Assembly (NCBI RefSeq): GCF_039555335.1
Contig: NW_027305496.1
Span: forward strand, 744,001 to 808,000
Reading direction: 5' to 3'
Length of the DNA: 64,000 nucleotides
Origin: Amphiura filiformis
Taxonomy: Eukaryota; Echinodermata; Ophiuroidea; Amphilepidida; Amphiuridae
Every line of letters starts with the position of its first letter. Positions within the stretch are counted from its first letter, which is position 1. The notes under the pieces were generated by a model. It had not been told where the DNA came from. It searched no databases and saw only the letters and a list, made by a program, of their open reading frames with translations. The translations under genes and the position numbers were made by a program. Positions 20,611-31,680 of the stretch are shown one piece after another.

Positions 20611-22290
20611 TGACAAGCGGCTCCTCGGGCATAAACAACCGTTTAGTCATGAAAATATATGAATGAACCCCTATTAAATTTAGTGTAAATTATCCCTACA
20701 TAATAGGTTTATAAGTTAAAAATAGGACAAAAAAATAATACTTTTAGCATACAGTGCGTATTAAAATGAAGCAAACAAGAAAATGCCACTATATTAGAAG
20801 TATGAGTAAATTGGTCAAAAAGCTTTATGATAGGTGAAGGAACATATTGTCCTCCCACAACTGTAAAATGTTTTTTGACCAAATGCCACATACTTTTGAA
20901 TCTAGTGGCATATTTTTAACAGTTTACTTTATTTTGATACACCATGTATAGCTACATGTATAGTATCTTGACATGTAGTTTATCACCACAGTAGCGTAAA
21001 GGGAGTATGAAAGAACCAGTTAATCAATAAAATTAAATACGACTGAATTGTAAAATGCTTGCTTTGGCATCATTAAAATACAATAAAATGAAATAAAATA
21101 AAAGCAATGTTGAGTATTTTGTGTGTGTGTATATGTGCCATGTGTTTGAATTTTCATTGCTTTCAACTACTCTGAAATATTGCCCTTAGTTGATGTTCTG
21201 ATCATTGCTAAGTAGTTGAACCAGATGTTAAGGTTGCATATACCTTAACAAATAAGCGGATATGAATCTTGTTACGCCATAATCTCTCACGATGGGGAAA
21301 CATTTCCTTACCAAGACTTTGGGTTTAACCAATGAGGTAAATCAAGGATTACCGACTCCGCCGTGTTTGTGTGTTGCTCATTCAGACCGCTTTATGAACC
21401 TCGGTAATCTTTGAGTATGATATCCTTGGGCAATACAAACTCTCCGTTGTTTGGTTCTTGTAGATATTGGATCAAATGAGAAGATGGAGGGTGCTATTTA
21501 ATATATTTAATATTAAGCAGCTATGAGAAGCACACACCCTACACATTCCACAAGTAACCATCGCAGCCAGGATCAGAAGGACGTTCAAATATTAAATATA
21601 TGCTGGACATTCCTCGTATTCTGAATGCAATGTGTATGATTTTTAGTCAAAATCAAAAGCGTGCTGTATTAGGCAGAGACTCGGTAGCATGTGGTTACTA
21701 TAGTATATGAATTATGATATTATAGTCTGTGTTCCAGCCGCCTTGTTCTCCTTCGTTACGAATGAGCACAATCCAGTTTGGAACCGAGACTAGCAATATT
21801 TAACACCGTATTAACGCTAAAACGTACGTTCGATCCAGATGCTGCGTATGGAACATCGCAATCTCTCTATTATAATGAAAGACAGAGATAAAAAGACTTG
21901 TTCGCGTCTGAAATTCTGACATAAGGCCAGGAGAGACAATGCCGTACTGCGCAGGTCGGCAACCAATCACGGAGCGCATTTGCCCTGACGTCATTTTGTT
22001 GCGTATTGTACGCAATTCGTTACGCATTTTACGAGGCATTGAAGCAATTTGTTGTGCGTTGACACATTTTATTGCACAATCGACGCAATTCGTTACGCTT
22101 TCACGCATTTTGTTGCATAATCGGCGCAATTGGTTACGGTTTGATGCATTTTGATACGCGATCGACGCATTTTGACTCTTGAGTGCATTTTGTGGAGTGG
22201 TGGTGCTGGGAGGTGATAGGAGAACCGGTTTTATCCGGTTCTAACAGGTTTTATCTGGAATTACGTCGCGTCGTTCATCCTGTACTGTAG
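20611..22290. other. Intergenic DNA with repeat fragments
   Basis: 20611-21640: no recognised feature beyond a short AAAAT-rich stretch near 21080. 21640-21870: a copy of the repeat also at 34062-34336 (shared ACGAATGAGCA, GAGACTAGCAATATTTAACA). 21990-22200: imperfect short tandem repeats built on GACGCAATTCGTTACGC / GCATTTTGTTG. No gene supported. Confidence 0.55.
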
Positions 22291-22639
22291 TTGGGTCGTT
22301 TTTATACGGGTACGCGGGAAAGGCCACGTAGGGGACGAGGGACGCGTAAGGGCATCACGGGTCAAAGGTCACTTCCGAATCGAGGGTCGCTTTCGGGTCT
22401 CGAGGCCAAACCCCTAATGTTTTACTTCCATACGGGCAATAGAACAAAACTGCGATATTTCCCTAGACAAATATTTATTTTTTTCAACGCATTGACCTTT
22501 CGACCCCTCGTCCCCCGGGGGTAGTTTGTAATTCGACCCTAACCGAATATACTGAATTTGACGCCAATACGTTCCGTTAAACGGCCTATAAAACGCTTAA
22601 ATTTAGAACAAAAACTGGTGTTTCTAGAACAAAAACATC

Positions 22640-22870
22640 TCCGTGAGGTTCATTTCGGGTCAAATGTCACTTCCGGGACAAAGATTACGTTTTGAATTTT
22701 TTTTTAAATCTTTGTTTTCAATATTTTTAACCCTCCTAAACCACCCGAACCGGAAGTGACATTTGACCTCGGTTGACCTCTGACCAAAGCCGAAAGTGGC
22801 ATGTGACCCCAGTTTGCCTATGACCTCATATGATCTCTGACCTCATGACGTCTTTAATACTAATGAGATA
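22640..22870. repeat. TGACCT/CGGAAGTGAC-rich block
   Basis: Carries several TGACCTC words (for example GACCTCGGTTGACCTCTGACC, CTATGACCTCATATGATC) and CGGAAGTGACATTTGACC, relating it in word content to the blocks at 1-1690, 4200 and 6385. Confidence 0.5.
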
Positions 22871-22904
22871 TCATAAAAGTCTATCCTTACTAATCTTGGG
22901 GTCA

Positions 22905-23710
22905 TACGATCGTTGTACTACAGAAATGACACGATAGTGACAGAAGAGGAGGATAAGGTTGAAGAAGAAGAATGTCCAGAAAGCCCTTCAGGTTTTTGTG
23001 TATCCGAGTTGGTCATTTGGGAAAATGAAAAATCATTTGCAAAGTGTTTTCTTTGGTTTAAAAACCAAAGAAGACTACAAAGAAGACAACACGAGTAAAG
23101 GCATGGATGTTCTACCATATGTGAAAGGTGCCACGGAAAGAGTGTCCAGGATAATGAAGGACTATAATATTTCCACAGCGTTGAGACCGCATAACACCCT
23201 CAAAAAGCAACTGGTCCATCCAAAAGATAAGCGAGGCCCTCACAATAGCACTCAGGCAGTGTATAAAATTCCCTGCAAGAACTGTAACTTGTCTTATGTT
23301 GATGAGACATGAAGAACAGTGGAGAAAGTTAGCAGCACAGTGGTCACTAGAGCAGGGAGAAAGACGTCGGTAAATGGTATCCACAAGTCGGCTATAACAA
23401 ATCACGTTGTTGACAAGAATAATGCCTTTGGGTGGGGGACGCTAAGGTCATTGGCACGGAGAAAGGTAGATTTAAACGCTGGATTAACGAAGCTGTGTAA
23501 ATTAGAAAGATGGGCCATACGACTATTAACAGATACGAGGGGCAGTACCAACTTTCTCACATTTTCGATGAGTTTCTGCATGCAGCAGGACCCAAGAAAA
23601 TCCTTAGAAGAAACACCAACTGGCAACTTAGTCACGCTGGAAATCTCTCTGGCAGTCATTCATTATCAAGTGTTGTGAAAGGCAACAGTGGTTGTTGAAA
23701 CGCCGGGTTG
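22905..23710 (+). mobile_element. Penelope-like element remnant, GIY-YIG region
   Basis: Frames on the plus strand resemble the C-terminal part of Penelope-like polyproteins: LPYVKGATERVSRIMKDY, TLKKQLVHPKDKRG, VYKIPCKNCNLSYVDET, then SAITNHVVDKNNAF and YEGQYQLSHIFDEFL. The usual YIGET becomes YVDET and the next codon is TGA where Gly is expected. Several frame changes are needed to follow the protein. Dead copy; no reverse transcriptase part seen upstream. Confidence 0.8.
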
Positions 23711-24757
23711 AAACGTTCACAAGTAAGTGTATAATACTATTAGATCAGATACAAGGAACTTAGATATTAGCAAAATATGACACCAGCTAAAGCAGCTACT
23801 GGATTTAGCGCCCTTTGGAAACAAACTCTTCATGTCGAGGGTTGAGAGCCATGAAAGCCATAAGTCACAATCAAATGCGCCCACAAAATAAGCATAAAGT
23901 TGCCAGGGTACTATAGAAGATACAATCTATTTATCATGACCAATTCAAAAGACAAAAGGAAACAAAAGACATTGTGGAGGAAAATTGATTTTTGAAGACC
24001 AGAGTAAGGATCCAACTTTGTGCTCATTTTGCATGATCTGGTCATAGTGAGTTAATGATTTCTTTTTCTGAACCCTCGATATGCCTAACTGTATCCATGC
24101 GCTGGTTTGATGGGGTCCCAATCTGCAAATAAAACCTTTTATACCAATTATATTGATGTGCATGTAACTCGACATTTGAACGTTATGTGCAACTTGGCAA
24201 ATGATTTTGTAGCAAATATCTCTTACCCTTTTAAATGACAAGCGTGATTCTACTGCACACTTCAACTATTGTTGTATTCATGTGAACCGAATCAAATGGT
24301 TCAATTACCGAATAGGGTGCAACTTGTCCAGTCCTCGTTTACGGAGTTTATGGTTTGGGGTTGGGTGGGGATGGTCTTGTAATACGACCAGTAGATTTGC
24401 ACCATATACGGTAATCGCTCAGCAACTTGTTCATGCATGTATTTGTAGGCTGGCTGTAAAATGTATTTTAAGTTGTATGAATTTGAATGTATATGTAAAT
24501 CAATTGGGTATGCTGAAGTATTCGATTTTGTCAAGATATGATACGAAAAGAAGGACCTTTTAATACTTCTTTCTGTACACAAGTCGTGTCACTCAACAAT
24601 GGTATAGGCCTATACTGCACACTAAGATGTTCAACCCTTGTCTTACGCACATGTACAATCGAATCTACATTTACGGTTAACATATTTTGCAGGTGCACAT
24701 ACGGGTCATTTTTAATCATGAATATAGAGCATTCCATTGCATTACAGACAAGTTAAT
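23711..24757. other. Intergenic, nothing recognised
   Basis: Open frames here are short and overlap on both strands without domain resemblance or splice-phase support. I see no gene or clear repeat. Confidence 0.4.
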
Positions 24758-24779
24758 TTATATAAAATAATGCGTGCAT

Positions 24780-25130
24780 TTGAACAAAATTTTCACACCA
24801 ATGCTTTTACTTGCTAGTTGCCTGAACACGTTTGGAGGCCATTTCAAATTTGTAGCTACCTTTTCAAAATGTTGGAAATACTCGTCAACATCTTTCTCTT
24901 TGAATTTAGGCACAAGCTTTACATACTTTGTAACATCAAACCCTGACTTTGAGGAGAAACTTGATGAGTATTTGTCACCTAGCTTTGCCAACTTTTCTTG
25001 TTTAAACTTGTTCTTTTCCTCAATTTCTCTTTCTTTCAAATGTGCTTCCAAATTGAGCTTTGCTTGCCTGTCTTTTTCTTCCATTTCTAACTTTTGTTTT
25101 TCATGTTCCAATTTTGCTACAGTTATATTG
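24780..25130 (-). mobile_element. LTR-retrotransposon gag-like fragment
   Basis: A minus-strand frame of about 117 residues has a charged Glu/Lys-rich helix followed by a segment with LVPKF, a paired YFQHFEK and LKWP. That arrangement is common in gag-like/SCAN-like modules of invertebrate LTR elements. There is no protease, reverse transcriptase, integrase or LTR nearby, so it is a fragment. Confidence 0.45.
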
Positions 25131-25554
25131 ACAGTTGCGTTGAATCAAAACACCAGACTTCAGCAAGTCGACAGAAGAATATATATTCCTTTCTTGGAAG
25201 AAGTACGTTCTTTGACGTATTCTAGATCGTCTCCGACAACACTGGTAAATAGTAGTACTTTGACTACATAAAATATTTCTGGTTTGCAATTTCCTTTCTT
25301 TGAAGGAATTGGACTGTAAGCATATTAGCTAGCTAGCCCAGATCAACAATATAAACTGTGACAATTGTGTTTACATTTTCTTATTATATCAAGCACTGGG
25401 AAAAACCCCATTCTATCAATAGCCTATTACTACCTTCACACTATTCTGCAGTCTGGGAAATTCACAAGTCTTAATTATAACATTAACCTTTCACATGACA
25501 TCATTTCCTGAGGGGAATCCCCTGACATCACTTCCTGAGGGGAAGTTATATGAT

Positions 25555-25668
25555 CTGATCATGATGGCGTGGGGTCGTCTACAGCCTGATAGACGACACC
25601 CAAAATCATGCGATTGTCCAATCAGATTATGTGTCTACGTAATAGACCACTCCCACTGACTAAGAATG
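25555..25668. mobile_element. Partial copy of the ATTCTTAGTCAGT MITE
   Basis: GGCGTGGGGTCGTCTAC, GATTGTCCAATCAGA and AGACCACTCCCACTGACTAAG match the blocks in 15257-15602 and 43680-44013; the other end is missing. Confidence 0.7.
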
Positions 25669-25739
25669 TAATGTAATGTAAAGATCAGAGCTGCAGAAGT
25701 GACTAAGTCTCGTTTTGATGCTGTTGGGAGTCAGAGCAT

Positions 25740-26105
25740 AATAACGGAAACCTTTTTAAACCAAATTCATAATTTTTTAACAATTTTTGGGAGGGGTCAT
25801 ATATAGTTGATTTCATCACTGATCTGAGATCCATCAGTGTTTTTATTCTGTAAAGTTCCCGTTTCACAATTATTTTACACCATCTCCCGGCACACCCCAA
25901 TAAATATTAGCCCTTTCGACCTTCAAGACCAGTCTGGGAATTTTGCTGAAAAATATTCCATACCTAATGTCAAGTCTGTAAAATGGAAACATTGTTAAAC
26001 CACGATCATTTTTTTAAAATTATTTTTGGGAGGGGTGATATTTGGTTTCATCACTGATCAGTGCTAAATCTGTGTTTTTAATCTGTAACGTACCCGTACA
26101 CATAT
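25740..26105. repeat. Diverged duplication, two units about 240 bp apart
   Basis: TTTTGGGAGGGGT, TTTCATCACTGATC and TAATCTGTAA/TATTCTGTAA recur in order in 25740-25870 and 25980-26105. Non-coding. Confidence 0.65.
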
Positions 26106-27111
26106 GTAATCATCATTAATGTTAAATGTATTTATAACATTCAGTCGAAGCCAGCCAGACTTGCTTTAGTCTCACTCTAATGCAAATTATAAATATCGAT
26201 TGGCTTGCCTGTTATGACGTGATATTTAAAACAAACTTTCAAAACAAATTAGCAAATTATGACCTGCTTCCAAAATATAAGTGCTACGTCGCCTGCATTG
26301 AGCGATATCTAACTTTAATATCATTGCTAAATCGTTCAAAACACGTTTTAATTGCCACAAGAGAGACTTCAATAATAGCGACAAAAGGCATTCAACAACA
26401 CTGAGTGAGAACATTTGGAAATTAAAGGATAAAAATACCTTATTCAACTGGATAGAAATTAATTAGTCGGGCTAAGGCCTATTCAACTACCAACAAACTA
26501 TGCAGACTTTGTCTAGAGGAAAAATACTTCATCATATTTAAGCCTCATCTCTCTTCACTGAACAAAAGGAATGAACTAATAAATACTTGTAGAAACAGGA
26601 AGAAGCATCTCTTGGTCAACTACAACTGAGCAATTTTGATATTCAGACGAAAAAATTGAATATCTCCGTAAATGATTTCGTTTAAAGAAACCAGATGTGG
26701 ATCCTTGCGCCTGAATATATGTGTTGAACAGATATGATAGTCGTTAGCTTGCGTCTTGAGAAAGAATCTTGCGTCTTGAACTCAAAAAACTGACAATAAT
26801 TCTGATTTTATATGTGCCGAATTATATAGCGCAGTGTATGGGCCATTCGGGGGTAGTCTAAAAGCATATGACCTATGGCGTACCATGCTCGACTCACACA
26901 CAGCGAGGTCAATCACCGGGCAATTGTCAGTAGCCTTAGTCAGATGTCCTTCGGCCCATTATGCGTCTCAAAACTATTAAACAGGTCGAAACAAAATGGC
27001 CATGCGCGGCGGTGGATTCAACCTACCATGGCGATTTCTGCCATGAAGATATCGGTGAATAGCCCAGACAAACGAGTGGTATATCTATGGTGAATAGCAT
27101 ATTCTAATGAG

Positions 27112-28035
27112 TGTAGGTCGGCTTCGGCTGGCCTGCATGAAACGATATTGTAAATAATGCTTTAATAAACCACCAAGTCTATTTTAAATGTAACTTGATA
27201 TCCGATATCCATGCACTGAATGAATCGTGTATTTCATAAAAAAGCAGTCGTTAATTGAGTTAATTGACTAGTGTCCGTGACAAATAATTTCCTTTACATG
27301 TGCCGGACATATCAAACACATTAACAAAAAACATAATATAAAAAAAACCCGTATGACTGATATTTGGCAACTGACTTTACCAAGTGCTGCCATAGTGATG
27401 AAGAAGAGGAAGGCACATTTTATTGCCGATGCAGACATTCCGACTTTTAGTATGCGTGGTACTTGATTGGTTACACTGCTGGCATTAGCCATCGAATATA
27501 TAGAGACGTAGTTACTCTTACACAGTTACAACTATCTAACAATAGTTAGAATATACAACTGAAATTATATTCCACATGGTAGCAACTAGCGAATGAGTTC
27601 TGACCAATGAATGGGTTTGTTCTTCCAAATCAACTATATTTCAACGGATCTCATTGGATAAATTTTGTCTCCAAAGATTGTGCATGTTTTCAGCTCTACT
27701 GACTATTTATGGGGTCAGATCTATTGTTATTTTTCGTTAGTACTATGTAATATTGTCAATATAATAACGAAGTGTGCGTGGGCTGGGTGCATCGAAAGTC
27801 CAAATATTTAAAAAAAAATATTGTATTGTCACTGTATTAAGAGACAGCTTTTTGGGTGAAATCTTTAGTTTATTAGCCTCGTAAAATATCAAAGCTTTTG
27901 GTAAATTATTCTGCTGCTATCTATCCGTATCTAAAAATGTATTATCAAATAAAGTCTGCCAATCAGATTTTTTTTTCACGAATCCAAGTGATGCCTTATG
28001 GTCATGTTTTTATGTTGGGCACCAGTTGCGTTGCA
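27112..28035 (-). pseudogene. Deleted left copy of the fibrinogen-related gene
   Basis: 27112-27338 matches 28036-28258 and 27351-28035 matches 30513-31201 at near identity. This unit is therefore a tandem copy of 28036-31201 lacking about 2.26 kb. The remaining ORF start (minus, 27492 downward) matches the first ~48 residues of the right copy, then runs into unrelated sequence and stops. FReD and most of the coiled coil are gone. Promoter-proximal DNA is retained. Confidence 0.85.
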
Positions 28036-28258
28036 TGTAGGTCGGCTTCGGCTGGCCTGCATGAAACGATATTGTAAATAATGCTTTAATAAACCACCAA
28101 GTCTATTTTAAATGTAACTTGATATCCGATATCCATGCACTGTATGAATCGTGTATTTCATAAAAAAGCAGTCGTTAATTGAGTTAATTGACTAGTGTCC
28201 GTGACAAATAATTTCCTTTACATGTGCCGGACATATCAAACACATTAACAAAAAACAA

Positions 28259-29047
28259 ACTATAAAGACTTTGAGTTACAAATCGTGAAAATACTTACAA
28301 AATCTGTTCGTCCTGTATGATCGCTTATAAATAACCTTTAGAGTGTAACCTCTTTTGTACTGAAGTACCCGCCAAGTGTTTACAAACTTACTGAAGTGGT
28401 AATACCAAGTTTAAGTAGATTGGTTTATATTATATTTCATTTAAAACCTTTCTACTTAACACCCAGCGCCATTTAGGGGAGCTTGACTTAGTGGTGTTTG
28501 TACTTTTGTAATTTTATAGTGAGATAAATAATACTGATACATGATTAGCCTATCTATGTTTTATTGGCCTTATGCTGGATACGGTCTAGAGAATTGATTC
28601 AAAAGGCCAATTTATAGGCGATGCCGCGATGGTGAATGGGGCCGGCCCGGCATATTGCTTAGTGTTAGGGCCTATGCCTTAAGTCCAAGGACCTAGGCCT
28701 ATACCTTAGGCCTCAGTATGCATAGCCCCTCGGGCCTATGCCTCAGGCCCTAGGGCTGGCCTATGTCGTAAGCTACTACTCCTTCTCTCCCCTTTTCCTT
28801 TTCTCCTCTTTCCTTTCCTCTCTTTTCTTTTCCTCCCTCTTCCTTTCTTTTCTTTTTTTTTTTTTTCTCTTCTTTGCTCTTCTTTTTGAGCAACCGGCCC
28901 TGAGCGGCCCAGAACCAAGCGGCCCATGTGGCGATCGCCACAACGCCTCAGTGGCCAGTCCGCCCCTGCATGTTTGGACATTGGCAGCTACACATAGTAT
29001 TCAATACACATATATAGTATTCAATACTAACAAGATAGGTCTCTTAT
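28259..29047. other. FReD 3' flank with pyrimidine tract
   Basis: 28776-28882 is a nearly pure C/T tract ending in a T run. It is followed by GCGGCCCAGAACCAAGCGGC and GGCCAGTCCGCCCCTG, which resembles a DNA-transposon end, but I cannot find its partner. The GGCCTA/CCTAGGCCTA-rich block at 28660-28760 is non-coding. Confidence 0.4.
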
Positions 29048-30655
29048 CTACTGAGTACTTAGACGTCTCGTCTTTAGTGTAGATGCCTTTAGGGGACGAG
29101 GATATTTCCAGGTTCTCCAATGCATTCCTGAGCCACTGGTATCTGTAGGACTCGGGTATTTGCCATTCAGGTTTGAAGACCCACAGCTATCATACCACCA
29201 GGCACCGTTATTACGTTGAGCACAGTTTAATGTGGTGTGATCGTCGTTGTCTCTATCCAAGGTTGTGAAAGATTTACCATTATGATTACGATGATATAAT
29301 GAGTCTCCAGCGGTACCAATGTAAGATCCAATGTGTAGGACATAATCAGATGTTGAATCCCCAACAGAAAATGATTCATATTCACCCCAAGCTCTATAGC
29401 CGTTAAAATCCTCTAGCTCCACGCGTAATATTGAAGAAATTTGCGAACCTGTTGTCAGTAGATGCACGAGCCGTAGACCAGCCCAGAACTCACCATTCAA
29501 ATCGCCAAAACCTTGCTCATAATCATACCATCTACGAAAAAAGTCAACAGTTCCATCAAATCTTCGTTGGAATAAAGTCCAGCCCCCACCGCTTGTGTCC
29601 ATATCACAGTACACATCAAATGATAAACCTTCACTGGGAGTGATTGTGTAGATGCCAGATGGGTAATCACCGTAAAGATACAAATCTAAGCAATCACGCA
29701 GGAACATAGTAGGTGTCATTACAGCTTCTCCGGTTGACATTGCCGCTGTTTCAGTGGTCATTGACGCTGTTTCTGTAGTCACTGCAGCTTTTGATGTTAT
29801 CGATGTGGAGCTTTCATCTGTCACCGCAACTGCGTCTGTTGTCACCACGGTTTCGCGATTCAGTGCAGCATCTTCCGTTGTTATTACAGTTTCTTCGGTT
29901 GTTTGTCCATGATCATTTTCGTAGGATTGCCGGTCTAGGACTAGCGGCAATGTATGAGACATATTTTTAAGAACTTATCCTTGTCTCTCCAATACAGCTG
30001 CAATGATATCCAAAGTAGTGGAGATATTGTTCTGTTGCTGACTTTGCACCTGCAGGAGATTCACTACTTGACTGAAAGTGTTTGCCATCTGGCTTTGGCT
30101 TTCACTTATTTGAGTAAGTGTCATTAAAGTCTCATCAGCCTGGGTGGCTTCCACCACTGGATCTTGAACAGCTACGCTTTCATTCAAGATATGTTGACGA
30201 TTCTGCATGTATAGTTTAATCTCATTATGGTTGTGTTGCTGGGCATTAAGCTGATATTGAAGTAGACTCACGGTTTCATTTTGGTATTCATCCTGTCTCT
30301 TCCGTTCATCTTGCAACAGCGCCACGATCTCTGGTAGTATAGATGCTACCTCATTTGCAGTGGCTGTATTATTCCTAATCAGGATATTGCTGAGAGTTTT
30401 CAAATCTTCCTGATTTTGTAACAAGCTATCTAGGTGTAGTAAAAGTGTGGTCATGGTGGTTGATATGTCTGTGACGTTCTCCAAAAGTGACACTGCTTCT
30501 TCAAACCCAGCACGTATGACTGATATTTGGCAACTGACTTTACCAAGTGCTGCCATAGTGATGAAGAAGAGGAAGGCACATTTTATTGCCGATGCAGACA
30601 TTCTGACTTTTAGTATGCGTGGTACTTGATTGGTTACACTGCTGGCATTAGCCAT
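29048..30655 (-). CDS. Fibrinogen-related (ficolin-like) gene with in-frame stop
   Basis: One uninterrupted frame from ATG 30655 to TAG 29048 is broken only by TAA at 29977-29975. The 5' part (226 residues) has a hydrophobic signal/anchor segment (CAFLFFITMAALG), then a Gln/Leu-rich coiled coil with an N-glycosylation-like series. After the stop come a Thr-rich linker (~30-85 of the second part) and a full FReD of about 215 residues: YCDMDTSGGGWTLFQRR, GEFWAGL, the calcium-site-like DRDNDDH, NCAQRNNGAWWYDSC, GMHWRTWK. Family knowledge: FReDs bind acetylated or other glycans; coiled coils oligomerise them. Intronless, unlike its neighbours, so a retrogene origin is possible. No GT-AG pair I tried removes the stop in frame. 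Either a pseudogene, a polymorphic null, readthrough or a sequence error. Confidence 0.85.
29051..29720 (-). other. Fibrinogen C-terminal domain (FReD)
   Basis: From CLDLYLYGDYPSGIYTI to LKASTLKTRRL. Both disulfide pairs (Cys near the start with YCDMD; NCAQR with DSC) and the conserved GGGWT and WWYDSC cores are present, so the domain itself looks intact and foldable. Confidence 0.92.
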
Positions 30656-31201
30656 CGAATATATAGAGACGTAGTTACTCTTACACAGTTACAACTATCT
30701 AACAATAGTTAGAATATACAACTGAAATTATATTCCACATGGTAGCAACTAGCGAATGAGTTCTGACCAATGAATGGGTTTGTTCTTCCAAATCAACTAT
30801 ATTTCAACGGATCTCATTGGATAAATTTTGTCTCCAAAGAGTTGTGCATGTTTTCAGCTCTACTGACTATTTATGGGGTCAGATCTATTGTTATTTTTCG
30901 TTAGTACTATGTAATATTGTCAATATAATAACGAAGTGTGCGTGGGCTGGGTGCATCGAAAGTCCAAATATTTAAAAAAAATATTGTATTGTCACTGTAT
31001 TAAGAGACAGCTTTTTGGGTGAAATCTTTAGTTTATTAGCCTCGTAAAATATCAAAGCTTTTGGTAAATTATTCTGCTGCTATCTATCCGTATCTAAAAA
31101 TGTATTATCAAATAAAGTCTGCCAATCAGATTTTTTTTTCACGAATCCAAGTGATGCCTTATGGTCATGTTTTTATGTTGGGCACCAGTTGCGTTGCATG
31201 T
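30656..31201 (-). promoter_or_regulatory. Probable upstream region of the FReD gene
   Basis: This ~545 bp is conserved nearly base for base in the left copy (27493-28035). On the minus strand CTATATATTCG ends about 4 bp before the first ATG. If that is a TATA box, transcription would begin inside the annotated ORF and translation would start at the second ATG (30601), giving MSASAIKCAFLFF, a better signal peptide. Inference only. Confidence 0.35.
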
Positions 31202-31680
31202 GTATTTTTCAAACAAATCACATGCTTTTACAGGTTTGGTACTATAACTTCAAAAGTTTACATTAGAACCCAATAAAAGTATATATTCTAATAGCATGTA
31301 CTCAGACGATTTCAGAAACGATACAATGGGAGTCATTATACAGGGTGATCCATATAATATACAGGGTGTAACAAGCAAAATAAGGATGAAAATATTAATT
31401 CAGTTCAATCGATGTACATTGATAATAGAGACATTGTGATTTCCAAACGTAGACATCGGACGTACGTTGATCTATTCAAAACCACTCTCCTGTATCGAAG
31501 CGAGGTCACGTATTTAGCTAGTTTTGAAGATATTCCACGTGCGAAATCGACGTAGATACATCGTTGAAAATGCACAAAAATTGGTCCATTTCACACTATA
31601 TTAAAGACAGTCAAAGATAATGACATATGAAGGAAAATCTAATTATTATTATGATCCTTTTTGTTTGTAACAACTCATTA
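31202..31680. other. Intergenic, nothing recognised
   Basis: Two TACAGGGTG words (31338, 31360) resemble mariner-type termini, but no partner or element body is visible. No gene supported. Confidence 0.35.

Noticed and set aside
22918-23659. Minus-strand ORFs over the Penelope-like remnant
   Set aside because: They are antisense shadows; only the plus strand shows family motifs.
28736-29082. Opposed ORFs over 28736-29082
   Set aside because: They arise from the C/T tract and its complement (Lys/Glu/Arg or Ser/Phe/Leu runs).
29975-30030. Short intron removing the FReD stop codon
   Set aside because: The GT and AG candidates around 29940-30005 do not give a phase-compatible join; each tested pair creates a new stop.
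31330-31375. Mariner-type element starting TACAGGGTG
   Set aside because: Two isolated end-like words with no inverse partner or body.
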